Shown here: one piece after another, positions 18,952-27,607 of the stretch | Numbering within the stretch: the first letter of the stretch is position 1 | How the letters are laid out: each line of letters opens with the position of its first letter | NCBI RefSeq assembly: GCF_003951285.1 | Contig: NZ_RXFQ01000018.1 | Coordinates: forward strand, 62,001 to 126,000 | Length of the DNA: 64,000 nt | Source: Variovorax beijingensis | GTDB lineage: Bacteria; Pseudomonadota; Gammaproteobacteria; Burkholderiales; Burkholderiaceae_C | Direction: 5' to 3' | Program-made: the position numbers and the translations under genes | The notes under the pieces: generated by a model | Told to the model about the DNA's origin: nothing | Seen by the model: only the letters and a program-made list of their open reading frames with translations | The model's database searches: none

Positions 18952-19845
18952 TCAGGCGGCTTGTCCCTCTTGTCGCGCGGCCCCTGGAGCCTCGATGTGC
19001 GCCAGCCACAGCCCGCTCGCAATGATCAACGCGCCGCCGCCCAGCGTCCATGCATCGGGCGTGGCCTGCCAGAACGCCCAGTCCAGCACAAGCGCCCAGG
19101 CGAGGGCGCTGTATTCGAAGGGGGCGATGGCGGCGGCCTGGCCGTGGCGGAAGGCCTCGGCGATGGCCATCTGGCCCAGAAAGCCGCTGATGGCCAAACC
19201 TGTCAGCACCCATGTGTGCTGCCCCTGGATTGGCACCCATTGCGGCGCCGATAGCAGGCCACCGCCCACAGCCATGCCGGCCGTGCTCCAGAAGACCAGG
19301 GCGGCGCTCGATTCGGTGCGGCTGATGAGCCGGCCCAGCATGTTCGACAGCGCATAGCAGACTGCGGCCACCAGGATCGCCAGAGCGCCCACCGAGAGGA
19401 AGGCCCCCTGCTCGGGCCGCAGTGCAATCACGACACCAACGAAGCCCAGCCCGATGGCGATCCAGTGTCGCGGCTGGACCGACTCGCCCAGCATCGGCAC
19501 GGCGATGAGCACCATCAGCAGCGGAGCGATGAAAGTGAGTGTGTAGGCCTCTGCCAGGCCCAGGGTCTTCAGGCCATAGACGAAGAGCACAAGCATCGTC
19601 ATGTTCAGCGCGATGCGCAGCAGGTGCAGGCGCCAACGCAGCCGGCGCCTGAAAACGCCTGCTGTCTCGCGCCGCCACACGATGTACAGGCACACCAGGG
19701 GTAGCGCCGTGAGTCCCCGCAGTGCCATTACTTGCACGGGCGGGTAATGTCCGGCCAGGCTCTTGAGCAGCGCGTCCATGCAGGCAAAGAAGGCGCAGGC
19801 CAGCAGCATCGCGGTGATGCCGCGCAGAGTTCCGGTCGAGGGCAT
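18952..19845 (-). CDS. DMT-superfamily permease, EamA domains
   Basis: 297-aa inner-membrane protein with about ten hydrophobic helices in two EamA repeats (first about 1-140, second about 150-280). Repeat signatures are present: FFACMDALLKSLAGHYPPVQVMALRG at the start and FSALAWALVLDWAFWQATPDAW-like sequence near the end. Family members export amino acids, metabolites or drugs; the substrate is not evident here. It stands alone between decayed DNA on both sides. Confidence 0.88.
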   Translation of the reverse strand: MPSTGTLRGITAMLLACAFFACMDALLKSLAGHYPPVQVMALRGLTALPLVCLYIVWRRETAGVFRRRLRWRLHLLRIALNMTMLVLFVYGLKTLGLAEAYTLTFIAPLLMVLIAVPMLGESVQPRHWIAIGLGFVGVVIALRPEQGAFLSVGALAILVAAVCYALSNMLGRLISRTESSAALVFWSTAGMAVGGGLLSAPQWVPIQGQHTWVLTGLAISGFLGQMAIAEAFRHGQAAAIAPFEYSALAWALVLDWAFWQATPDAWTLGGGALIIASGLWLAHIEAPGAARQEGQAA

Positions 19846-20438
19846 GGTCGGTTATCTCACAGCAATGGCCAGGGGACAGGACTTGTTCATAACCGCCTAG
19901 CATAGGTGCTGGGAAGGTCGGTCTTGGCCCGGAAGCGGCTATCCGCATCCGGCGGCCGATGCAGTCAAGGCGGCGGAGTAACGCTTCCGGCGTGGACTTG
20001 ACCCGCAACTGGGCAAAGACGTGGTACCGGCGCTGGGCGCTCCAGGGCGTGAGCGAGTCGGGCGGAAGGCGGTCTTGCGAAAGACGAGGTGAATTTGGCC
20101 AAGCGCTGATGAAGGCCTTCGTGGCGGCCAGCGCGACGGGCTTCCGCGGTCTCGACGATGCTGAGGAAGCCTATTTCGCGATTCGGGTCGGATGAGGTGA
20201 CAAATCAAACTCGCGTTGATTCCTCCGGCCGTCTGGCCGGGGCGCACAAGGTAGCCCGCGGTCATAGCGTCGGAGGACCGCTTCCAGGATCTCGGGAGCG
20301 GTCTGGCTGCTAGCGGCAGTGCAATCGTGATCAGCAAGTTCCAAGGATTCGAAGCTGCCCTGGAGGCTATCACCCGTCCCCTTGCCCAGGATGAGGCGAC
20401 GGAGCTCGCGAGATAAGCGCGCAATGGTCGCGGCAAAG
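19846..20438. other. Unassigned stretch next to the IS630 element
   Basis: About 590 bp with no convincing gene. On the minus strand, directly adjoining the IS, an open segment reads FAATIARLSRELRRLILG and runs some 60 residues before becoming low-complexity. It could be the 3' part of a gene split or decayed before the insertion, but I do not recognise it. Nothing coherent is seen from 19846 to 20170. Confidence 0.3.
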
Positions 20439-21530
20439 CTAGTGTCCTGTCCCGCTGATACGTGAGCAAAGTCGATGCAGCTTTTCGAGGATCGAGTCGG
20501 CGGTGGCGGTCCACTTGAAGGGCCGGCAGTCGGCGTTGTAAGCGGTGACGAAGCGGTCGATGCGTTGCACGAGTTGCTTGACGCTGGAGAACGAGCCGCG
20601 GCGGATGGTCTTGTCGGTGATGAGGGCGAAGAAGCGTTCGACCTGATTGAGCCAGGAACTGTAGGTCGGAATGAAGTGCATGTGCCAGCGCGGCCGAGTC
20701 GCCAGCCACGCCTTGATCTTCGGATGGCTGTGAGTGGCGTAGTTGTCGACGATGCAGTGGATGTCCAACTCAGGCGGCACGGCCTTGTCGATCTCGCGCA
20801 GGAACGACAGGAACTCCTGATGCCGGTGGCGCGGCTTGCACGCCGCAAGCACCGCGCCGTTGAGCACGTTCAGCGCCGCAAACAGCGTGGTCGTGCCATG
20901 GCGCTTGTAGTCGTGGGTGAAGCCCTCGACATAGCCAAACCCCATAGGCAGCATTGGCTGCGTGCGCTCCAGCGCTTGGCACTGACTCTTCTCGTCCACG
21001 CAGATGACCAGCGCGTTGTCCGGTGGGCTCAGGTACAGGCCGACCACATCGCGCAGCTTCTCGATGAAGAACGGGTCATTGGACAGCTTGAAGCTCTGGG
21101 TACGGTGCGGCTGCAGGCCAAAGAGTTGGAAGTAGCGCTGCACACTGGTCTTGGAGATGCCTGTGTCGGCGGCCACCGTGCGTACGCTCCAGTGCGTCGA
21201 GCCGTTGGCTGGCTTGGTGTGCAGAGTCGTCTTGATCAACTGCGCCACGCGCTCATCGTCGATCGTGCGCGGCTTGCCCGGGCGCACATCGTCGTACAGC
21301 CCGGTGATGCGCCGATCGATGAATCGCGTGCGCCACTTGCCCACTGTTTGCTTGGTCATCTTCAGCCGCGCGGCAATCGCGTTGTTCGGCTCGCCCGCTG
21401 CACTGGCCAGCACGAGGCCCGCACGATTGCACAGCGCGGCGGGCAGCGAGCGGCTGCGCGCGAACGCCTGCAACTGCGCTCGCTCGTCGTCACTCAACAC
21501 CAACTCTGCCTTCGGCCTGCCTGTTCTCAT
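20439..21530 (-). CDS. IS630-family transposase
   Basis: 363-aa DDE transposase. The N-terminal helix-turn-helix region (LSDDERAQLQAFARSRSLP; AARLKMTKQTVGKWRTRF) precedes the catalytic domain with all three acidic residues in context: VICVDEKSQ, HCIVDNYATH and SWLNQVERFF. ATG 21530 has GGAG about 8 nt upstream. The stop codon is unusual: TAG is made of the duplicated target TA plus the first host base at 20439, so the coding region extends one base beyond the element. Confidence 0.93.
   Translation of the reverse strand: MRTGRPKAELVLSDDERAQLQAFARSRSLPAALCNRAGLVLASAAGEPNNAIAARLKMTKQTVGKWRTRFIDRRITGLYDDVRPGKPRTIDDERVAQLIKTTLHTKPANGSTHWSVRTVAADTGISKTSVQRYFQLFGLQPHRTQSFKLSNDPFFIEKLRDVVGLYLSPPDNALVICVDEKSQCQALERTQPMLPMGFGYVEGFTHDYKRHGTTTLFAALNVLNGAVLAACKPRHRHQEFLSFLREIDKAVPPELDIHCIVDNYATHSHPKIKAWLATRPRWHMHFIPTYSSWLNQVERFFALITDKTIRRGSFSSVKQLVQRIDRFVTAYNADCRPFKWTATADSILEKLHRLCSRISGTGH
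20440..20460. repeat. IS630 left terminal inverted repeat with target TA
   Basis: Begins with the target TA at 20440-20441. It matches the right terminal repeat at about 18 of 21 positions, with the invariant core CTGTCCCGC. Confidence 0.8.
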
Positions 21531-21583
21531 CGCGGTATCTCCGTTCCCAAGATACCGCATCGACATGCAGAATTAATGCCAGT

Positions 21584-21604
21584 TATTTGCGGGACAGCAC
21601 ACTA
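21584..21604. repeat. IS630 right terminal inverted repeat with target TA
   Basis: Complement of the left end with three mismatches; ends in the target TA at 21603-21604. Between here and the LysR stop at 21702 lie about 97 bp without a gene. Confidence 0.8.
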
Positions 21605-21701
21605 GGTTGTTTGGACTGCAGCTGGCCCTTTGCAGGCAGGGCATGCCGCTTCGGACGGCATCGCCACAATCTCAATGCAAGCCAGCGTCCGATTCAGTCT
21701 G

Positions 21702-22643
21702 CTAAACCGTGAGTTCGTGAACGACAGCGTGCAGCAGCTTTATCACCGGATCACCGGCTGACGCGGCGCGGTAAACAAGCGCGACCGGCACCCGAGAGGG
21801 CGTCATCTCGACGCGCAGAACCGCAATCCGCCCCAAGCGCTGTTCTGCCGTGGCCATGCCCCGTGGCACCGCGGCCAGCCCCGCCCCGGCGGCCACCAGT
21901 TGCACGTTGGTGGCTGGGTTGTTCGAGACGATGCACGGTGCTGGTACTGCGACACCCGCCCGCAGGAACTGGCTCTCAAGCGCTTGGCGGCTCAGCAGCG
22001 CCGGCTCCGGCATGATCCATTGGGCATCCACAAGCGCATCCCACCCGACGCGTCTTCTTCTTGCCAAGGGATGCGTGGGCGGGGCGATCACCACGTACTC
22101 GTGCTCTGCACAACGCTTGTAGACCAGACGCGTGGCTCGCTTGGCGGCAAACGCTGCTTGATTGAACGAGGTCAACAAGGCATCGAGTTCTCCCTGCAAC
22201 AAGGCCTCGAACAGTTGCGGTACCGCCTGCTCGCGCAGCCGAACGACGACGCGCTCGCTACGAGCCTGCAGCAATGCCAGCACAGCGGGCAGCGCACCGC
22301 CGGCCGCCACGGCGGGTGGTGCGCCGAGATGCAACATCGCAACGGGTACTTCACTGGAGGCCTGTGCCGACTCGCTCAGATGTCCGAGCGCCGCCAGCAG
22401 CGTTGCCGCGCCTTGCACGATCACCTCGCCGCGTGTCGTGGGCGCCAAGCCGCGAGCGCCGCGCCGGAACAATGGAAACCCGAAGGCATCTTCGACCTCC
22501 TTGAGCGTCTTGCTCAACGCGGGCTGAGACAGATGCAGCGTGGCGGCGGCCTTGCTCAGGGTGCCGCAGCGGTGCAGTTCCACCAGCAACCGCAGATGCC
22601 GGAAGCGCAGGCGTGACACCAGGCTATCGAGATCATCTGACAT
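21702..22643 (-). CDS. LysR-family transcriptional regulator (GbpR/PcaQ-like)
   Basis: About 313 aa. The N-terminus RLRFRHLRLLVELHRCGTLSKAAATLHLSQPALSKTL is the winged helix typical of GbpR/PcaQ-type regulators; the effector domain follows from about 95 with the ligand-cleft strand MLHLGAPPAVAAGGALPAVL. Start is uncertain: ATG 22643 gives the family N-terminus, and ATG 22658 is in frame upstream. It is divergent from the TctC/M28-like/GH43-like operon and probably controls it. Confidence 0.87.
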   Translation of the reverse strand: MSDDLDSLVSRLRFRHLRLLVELHRCGTLSKAAATLHLSQPALSKTLKEVEDAFGFPLFRRGARGLAPTTRGEVIVQGAATLLAALGHLSESAQASSEVPVAMLHLGAPPAVAAGGALPAVLALLQARSERVVVRLREQAVPQLFEALLQGELDALLTSFNQAAFAAKRATRLVYKRCAEHEYVVIAPPTHPLARRRRVGWDALVDAQWIMPEPALLSRQALESQFLRAGVAVPAPCIVSNNPATNVQLVAAGAGLAAVPRGMATAEQRLGRIAVLRVEMTPSRVPVALVYRAASAGDPVIKLLHAVVHELTV

Positions 22644-22680
22644 GGCAAGCCATTCCATCAAGTTATGACTAATTGAAAAT

Positions 22681-22698
22681 ATATCACTGTTCTGATAT
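22681..22698. promoter_or_regulatory. Inverted repeat in divergent LysR/TctC promoter region
   Basis: ATATCA-N6-TGATAT is a perfect 6-bp dyad in an unusually AT-rich patch, 38 bp upstream of the LysR start and 62 bp upstream of the TctC start. Candidate regulator-binding site; geometry is close to, but not exactly, T-N11-A. Confidence 0.4.
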
Positions 22699-22759
22699 GT
22701 GTCGTGCGACCTATGCTGTGTCAACGGCGCTCCTGCGCCAATAAATGGAGACAGGTCTG

Positions 22760-23734
22760 ATGAGAAGATGTTTTGCCGCGCTGCTTACCACTCTGTTGTC
22801 GCTGCCAGCGATGAGTGCGACCGCAGCCGATTTTCCGACGGGCGGCAAAGCAATCCGCCTCGTCGTCGGTCTTGCCCCAGGCGGGCCGACGGACCAGCAG
22901 GCGCGCTTCCTGGCCGAGCAGCTGCGCAAGGAACTGGGTACCACGGTGGTCGTTGAGAACCGCCCCGGCGCGAGCATGAACATGGCCACTGCAGAAGTCG
23001 CACGCGCCGCGGCGGACGGCTACACGCTGCTCTACAGCCCCTTGAGTCCCTTCGCCCAGAATCCGCACTCGTTCGCCAAGCTGCCATTCGACCCCTTCAA
23101 GGACTTCACGCCGCTGTCGCTTGCCAGCGTCGGTCCGCTCGTGCTCGTCGCCCACAAGTCGGTGCCGGCGGAGAATCTGAAGGAACTCGTGGCCTATGCC
23201 CAGGCCAACCCCGGCAAGCTGAACTACGCCTCGTTCGGCAAGGGCAGTTCGTCGCATCTCTTCGGCCAGTGGATGGCCAGGCACTACGGCCTCGACATGG
23301 TGCACATTCCCTACAAGGGTGCCGGTGACGTGCAGAAGGATCTGGTCGGCGGGCGCGTGCAGATCATGTTCGCCGCCGCGGGCGGGGCCTTGCAGTTCGT
23401 ACGCACTGGCAACGTCAGGCTGATCGGCATCGCGGCGCCGCAGCGCTCGCGGCTGCTGCCTGGCGTGCCGACACTGGTGGAGCAAGGTGGCACGGGTCTG
23501 GACATCGACGGCTGGGTCGGCGTCTTTGCGCCAGCGAACCTGCCGCCACCCATCACGGCACGCCTGAACGCGGCGCTCGTCAAGGTGCTTGCGACACCCG
23601 AACTGAAGCGTGAATTCGAGAAGGGCGGGTACGAGGCGGCCTCCTCGACGCCTTCGGAATTTGCAGCGATGGTCCGCGAAGCGTACGAACGCTGGGGAAA
23701 GATCGCCGCGTCCCTGGGTGTGCAGAAGGAATGA
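22760..23734 (+). CDS. Tripartite tricarboxylate transporter receptor, Bug/TctC family
   Basis: 324-aa secreted periplasmic binding protein. Signal peptide about 1-24 ending SATAA; mature protein starts with the TctC strand IRLVVGLAPGGPTDQQARFLAEQL, then VVVENRPGA, DGYTLLYSPLSP and HIPYKGAGDVQKDLVGG, all family landmarks. ATG 22760 is chosen because GGAGACAGG precedes it; ATG 22745 would lie before that site. First gene of an operon; its stop overlaps the next start by 4 bp. No TctA/TctB membrane genes are in the window. Confidence 0.9.
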   Translation: MRRCFAALLTTLLSLPAMSATAADFPTGGKAIRLVVGLAPGGPTDQQARFLAEQLRKELGTTVVVENRPGASMNMATAEVARAAADGYTLLYSPLSPFAQNPHSFAKLPFDPFKDFTPLSLASVGPLVLVAHKSVPAENLKELVAYAQANPGKLNYASFGKGSSSHLFGQWMARHYGLDMVHIPYKGAGDVQKDLVGGRVQIMFAAAGGALQFVRTGNVRLIGIAAPQRSRLLPGVPTLVEQGGTGLDIDGWVGVFAPANLPPPITARLNAALVKVLATPELKREFEKGGYEAASSTPSEFAAMVREAYERWGKIAASLGVQKE

Positions 23735-24984
23735 TTCGCATGGATGAAGAGATGGATGCGCTGACCCGCACCCTGGCGGCTGACATGGTTCGACATGCCG
23801 CTTTGGGAGACAAGATCTCCGGGGGACCCGGCGACGCGGCAACCACGCAGTGGATCGCGGGCCGCCTCGCCGAGTTGGGCTATGACGTTGAGCATCAGGG
23901 CATCGAGGTGCCTTTCTTCGATCCGATCGATTGCCGCCTGGTTGTGGGCGAGGCCACGGCGCCGGTGTACTGGCAGTCGCCCGTCACTTCAACCGGAATA
24001 CAAGGCCTGCGCGCACCGTTGGCGGTGGTGCGCGCGCCGTATGAGGCGATGAATGCGGCCGGCCGCATTGCGCTGCTGGTCTTGCCACATGCACGCCATG
24101 CCTCGATCGACTCACCTCTCGTTGCGCCCTTGATTGCGGCTGCGTCGGCCGCGGGTGCCGTCGCTCTGGTCATCGTGCCGGTCGGCCCAACCGGTGAGGT
24201 GGTCGCATTGAACGCCGGTATCGGGGCACCCGTCGCACCGGTGCCCGTTGCGGTTCTCGCGCCGGCGCTTGCCGAACCCTTCTTGCGCGCAGCGCACAGC
24301 GGCTTGCCCGCCACGCTGTTTCTGCATGGCCAGACGAACGTGCGGCAGACCATGAATCTGCAAGCCACGCTGCGGCGCGGCCCGCGATGGCTGTGCCTGT
24401 CGACGCCACGCACCGGCTGGTTCGGCTGCGTTGCCGAACGCGGCACGGGAACGGCGGCATTTCTGGCGATGGCGGCCTGGGCTGTCGAGCGCTTTCCAGA
24501 CCTCTCCCTGTTCCTGCTGAATACAGGGGCGCATGAGTACCGGTTTGCCGGCGCGCACCGCGCACTGTCACAAGCCCCCGCGCCCGCCGACACCTTGGCA
24601 TGGGTTCATCTGGGCGCAGCGCTCGCGGTGCGTGACCGGCTCGAAATCCGCGGCGAGCTCTTCGACCTTCCTTCGGCCGATGCGAACCGCATGACGATGG
24701 CGACTGAATTGCTACAAGAGGCCGCGCGGGCGGCCTTTCGCGGTTTACCTGGGCTGGAGCGAGTTACGGCACCGGTGACTGGCGTCAGCGAAATTGGCGC
24801 GATCGTGGAGCGCGGCTACAGCCGAGCGCTGGCGGTATTGGGCATACCGCGAAGCTTTCACACGCGTGCAGATGATCTTGGAGAGGTCGATGCCCGTCTG
24901 CTGGCACCGGTTGTTCGCGCGCACATGGCGGTGGTGGAAACTGTCCATCGCCAGACCAGGCCGACTTCGGAGGACGTCGCATGA
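23731..24984 (+). CDS. M28-peptidase-like protein with degenerate metal site
   Basis: 417 aa. Overall layout follows M28 aminopeptidases: N-terminal GGPGDAATTQWIAGRLAELGYDVEHQGI, a PA-like insert, then core strands. The C-terminal zinc-loop equivalent SFHTRADDLGEVD matches the usual YHTPxDTLDxID. The other ligand positions look replaced: the HxD strand reads STPRTGWFG, the bridging-Asp motif reads ERGTGTAAF and the EE pair reads GAHEYRF. It may therefore be an atypical hydrolase or non-catalytic. No signal peptide seen. Overlaps both neighbours by 4 bp in the operon. Confidence 0.6.
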   Translation: MIRMDEEMDALTRTLAADMVRHAALGDKISGGPGDAATTQWIAGRLAELGYDVEHQGIEVPFFDPIDCRLVVGEATAPVYWQSPVTSTGIQGLRAPLAVVRAPYEAMNAAGRIALLVLPHARHASIDSPLVAPLIAAASAAGAVALVIVPVGPTGEVVALNAGIGAPVAPVPVAVLAPALAEPFLRAAHSGLPATLFLHGQTNVRQTMNLQATLRRGPRWLCLSTPRTGWFGCVAERGTGTAAFLAMAAWAVERFPDLSLFLLNTGAHEYRFAGAHRALSQAPAPADTLAWVHLGAALAVRDRLEIRGELFDLPSADANRMTMATELLQEAARAAFRGLPGLERVTAPVTGVSEIGAIVERGYSRALAVLGIPRSFHTRADDLGEVDARLLAPVVRAHMAVVETVHRQTRPTSEDVA

Positions 24985-25916
24985 TGCGTGCGCAGCGCTG
25001 CCTGTCGCAGCCCCTCATACATGCGGGACTCGATGCCTCGCTCGGCAACAACATCAATGGCCCGTCGCTGATTCGGGTGCCCGATTGGCTGCCCAACCCG
25101 CTCGGGCGCTACTACCTGTATTTTGCGCACCATCAGGGCCAGCACATCCGGCTCGCCTACGCTGATGACTTGATGGGCCCGTGGACCATCCGTGCACCGG
25201 GCGTATTGCCGGTTGCAGATTCGAGTTGCTCCGATCACGTTGCCTCGCCCGACGTGCATGTGGATCACGCTGTGCGAAAGATACGCATGTACTTTCACGG
25301 TGTGGCGTTCGCTGCGGGCCAGACGGACGGGCACGAAACGCAGTTTGGGGAAGCGGCGCGCTGGATCGGCAACCAGCGCAGCAAGCTGGCCATTTCAGAT
25401 GATGGCTTGCACTTCTCGGCACAACCACGGGTGCTGGGAGCCTCCTACTTCCGCGTGTTCGAGTGGCAGGGACGCCAGCATGCCCTGGCAATGCCCGGAG
25501 CTTTCTATCGCGAGGACGAACGCGGCGGCTTCGAGCTTGGCCCGGTGCCATTCGAACCCAGCTTCCGGCATTGCGCAGTACGTGTGGTTGGCCCGCTGCT
25601 GCACGTCTATTTCTCGCGAGTAGGCGACACGCCGGAACGCATCCTTCACACCACCGTCGACCTCAGATCCGATTGGACCGCCTGGAGGCACGGGGATGTC
25701 ACCACGCTGCTGCAGCCTGAACGGGTCTGGGAGGGTGCTGCAATGCCTGGCGCACCATCACGCCGCGGCCCTGTCTTTGAGTTGGTGCAGCAGCTGCGCG
25801 ATCCTGCGGTGTTCGTCGATGAGGGCAAGGAATATCTGTTGTATGCCGCGGGCGGTGAGCAGGCTATAGGCTTGGCTCGATTGCCGTCTACGGTATGTAC
25901 GGGTACGTCCTTGTGA
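24981..25916 (+). CDS. GH43-like beta-propeller protein
   Basis: 311 aa, no signal peptide. Sequence has the repetitive blades of the GH43/GH117-like five-bladed propeller: INGPSLIRVPDWLPNPLGRYYLYFAHH, RLAYADDLMGPWTI, ASPDVHVDHAVRKIRMYFHGV, SDDGLHFSAQP and DPAVFVDEGKEYLLYAAGG. Such folds hydrolyse or bind sugars; the catalytic triad cannot be assigned with confidence. ATG overlaps the M28-like stop by 4 bp, so receptor, hydrolase-like and propeller proteins are made together. Confidence 0.62.
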   Translation: MMRAQRCLSQPLIHAGLDASLGNNINGPSLIRVPDWLPNPLGRYYLYFAHHQGQHIRLAYADDLMGPWTIRAPGVLPVADSSCSDHVASPDVHVDHAVRKIRMYFHGVAFAAGQTDGHETQFGEAARWIGNQRSKLAISDDGLHFSAQPRVLGASYFRVFEWQGRQHALAMPGAFYREDERGGFELGPVPFEPSFRHCAVRVVGPLLHVYFSRVGDTPERILHTTVDLRSDWTAWRHGDVTTLLQPERVWEGAAMPGAPSRRGPVFELVQQLRDPAVFVDEGKEYLLYAAGGEQAIGLARLPSTVCTGTSL

Positions 25917-26160
25917 TAGCACCCGCTGCTCGTGAGTTGAGGCCAAGAGAGACGATCCGTCACCGATAGCAGGGTGTTTTGGTTGCTGTGATGATCGCGA
26001 GTGCCCAGCAGTTGATGCAGGTTGGCCATAGCAACTGGGCTTCCAGTTTTCGTGCGAAAGCGGTGCCGACAGTCCTCTATCCGCGGATACGTTCACCCAG
26101 ACGCGAAAGGCAGCAGGAGCTCGTCTGCTCAGGTAGGCCACAGATGTTGAGAGAAACGTT
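25917..26160. other. Intergenic; nothing assigned
   Basis: 244 bp after the propeller gene with no credible frame, no clear terminator hairpin, and lower coding-like periodicity than its neighbours. Confidence 0.3.
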
Positions 26161-26555
26161 GTGAAATTCGTATGTCCATGCGGAGCTGTTGTGCGAGACA
26201 ACACCGACTACCACACAAGGCCCACTTCATCCCCGACCAACTGTACGAGGGCGCTTCGGAGAGAATCGAAGCAGGCGGTGAAGTCTGGGCGGAGATGAGA
26301 CGCGTAACTCGTCCGATGTATCAATGCAGCGATTGCTGCCGATTGTTCCTGAGTGATGACGCTGGAAAATTGGTTTCAACCGGACGACAGTACCCGTTCG
26401 GGATTCTCAAGGGAAAACCATGGGCCGCTGTTGACCGGCACGTCTCGAAGAAGCGGCGGCGAAGGCAGTTTCAGCGCGGTTCGGCCTGGCTGATGCCCGG
26501 CCCTGTTTCGACGACTTGGAAACGTAGTGTGTGCAATTTCAGGGCTGACACATAG
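26161..26555 (+). pseudogene. Frameshifted small zinc-ribbon-like protein
   Basis: From GTG 26161 one frame gives MKFVCPCGAVVRDNTDYH; a second frame then continues KAHFIPDQLYEGASERIEAGGEVWAEM and on to YQCSDCCRLFL. The two halves belong together: an N-terminal CPCG pair and a later CSDC pair look like a zinc ribbon, and the join lies at about 26210-26216. One small indel there splits the frame. GAGAG lies upstream of the GTG. Function unknown. Could be a sequencing error rather than a real lesion. Confidence 0.55.
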
Positions 26556-26643
26556 GCATACGCAATGTGCGCTGGAAGGGTAGAGCGTGGCGAACAATTC
26601 ATTCGCTCCCTACCCAAGCTCACTCCATCACCAAGGAATCACC

Positions 26644-27027
26644 ATGAAGTTCTCTCGGATCGCCAGTGCTGCCTCGTTCTCCATCCTTGCCGCTCTCATC
26701 GGGGCGCAGGCCCATGCCGAGGAATATCAGGGCGTGTTGCAGGCGCACTCGACGCTCAGCCGCAGCGACGTTCGCGCTCAGGCTGTCGCGGCTGCGCACT
26801 CCGCAGATGCCTATGCCGATGGCGCCTCCTCAGGTGTGGCTGCGGCACCGGCGTCCCCGCTCGACCGCTCTGCAGTGCGGTCCGAAGCCCGCGCACTTGC
26901 TCACGCGCCAGGCCAGAACCTTTATGTCGAGGCCTTCGTCAACAGCCGGGTGCCTGCCCAATACGGCATCCACGGGGTGCTCCCGACACGCCAGGCGGGC
27001 ATCTCCGATGGCGTCACCTCGCGCTGA
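26644..27027 (+). CDS. Small secreted Ala-rich protein (DUF4148-like)
   Basis: 127 aa. Signal peptide MKFSRIASAASFSILAALIGAQAHA, with AHAEE as the probable cleavage site, then an alanine-rich mature chain with two similar segments (SRSDVRAQAVAAAHSADAYAD and DRSAVRSEARALAHAPGQNL). Members of this type are common and uncharacterised in Comamonadaceae and are often misnamed helicase. ATG 26644 follows a CACCAAGGAATCACC leader. 15 bp separate it from the thioredoxin-like gene. Confidence 0.75.
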   Translation: MKFSRIASAASFSILAALIGAQAHAEEYQGVLQAHSTLSRSDVRAQAVAAAHSADAYADGASSGVAAAPASPLDRSAVRSEARALAHAPGQNLYVEAFVNSRVPAQYGIHGVLPTRQAGISDGVTSR

Positions 27028-27042
27028 ACGCCGGAGCTCACC

Positions 27043-27606
27043 GTGACCATGAGATCCAATGTACTTACCGGCGCGGCGGCTGTTGCGGCCTCGGTCGGCA
27101 TACTCACCGCTGCGGCACCAACATCTGGAGGCGACATTCCCTCCAGCGCCGCGCAGATCGCCCCCGAGTTCCAGAACATCGACCGCTGGCTCAACTCCGA
27201 GCCCCTGAAGCTGCAAGACCTGCGCGGCAAGGTCGTGCTCGTCGACTTCTGGACCTACACCTGCATCAACTGTCTCAACCACCTGCCCTACGTCAAGGCA
27301 TGGCACGAGAAGTACAAGCACCAGGGCCTCGTCGTTGTGGGCGTGCACACGCCGGAGTTCGCGTACGAGAAGTCCACCAGGAACGTGCAGGACGCGATCA
27401 GCCGGCTGCAGATCCATCACGCCGTTGCGCAAGACAACCACTACGCCACCTGGAAGGCCTTCAACAACCAGTACTGGCCCGCGGTCTACCTGATCGACAA
27501 GCAGGGAAAAATCGTCTACTCGCACTTTGGCGAAGGCAGCTATGGCGCTACCGAGAAGAAGATCCAGTCGCTGCTGGTCGAACCAGCGCCGGCAGCGGGA
27601 AGCTGA
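27043..27606 (+). CDS. Exported thioredoxin-like protein (TlpA/DipZ C-terminal type)
   Basis: 187 aa. Short hydrophobic N-terminal export segment (GAAAVAASVGILTAA), then a TlpA-like thioredoxin fold: LRGKVVLVDFWTYTCINCLNHLPYVKAW, where CINC is the redox pair, and the cis-Pro strand WPAVYLIDKQGKIVYSHFGEG. WTYTCINC is typical of DipZ C-terminal and related redoxins that act on periplasmic disulfides. GTG 27043 has GGAG 6 nt upstream; ATG 27049 is the alternative. Likely cotranscribed with the secreted protein before it. Confidence 0.85.
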   Translation: MTMRSNVLTGAAAVAASVGILTAAAPTSGGDIPSSAAQIAPEFQNIDRWLNSEPLKLQDLRGKVVLVDFWTYTCINCLNHLPYVKAWHEKYKHQGLVVVGVHTPEFAYEKSTRNVQDAISRLQIHHAVAQDNHYATWKAFNNQYWPAVYLIDKQGKIVYSHFGEGSYGATEKKIQSLLVEPAPAAGS

Positions 27607-27607
27607 G

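Larger units (their letters stand above)
20440..21604. mobile_element. IS630-family insertion sequence, complete
   Basis: About 1.16 kb element bounded by terminal inverted repeats and a TA dinucleotide on each side, the IS630/Tc1 target duplication. Left end reads TAGTGTCCTGTCCCGC; right end reads TAGTGTGCTGTCCCGC on the opposite strand. A single transposase gene fills it. The ends and reading frame are undamaged, so the element may still move. Confidence 0.88.

Noticed and set aside
20171..21701. A host gene interrupted by the IS630 element
   Set aside because: Joining the flanks across one TA gives only a short unrecognised frame, and the alternative frame starting MPSEAACPACKG meets a stop at the junction itself, so no interrupted gene can be claimed.
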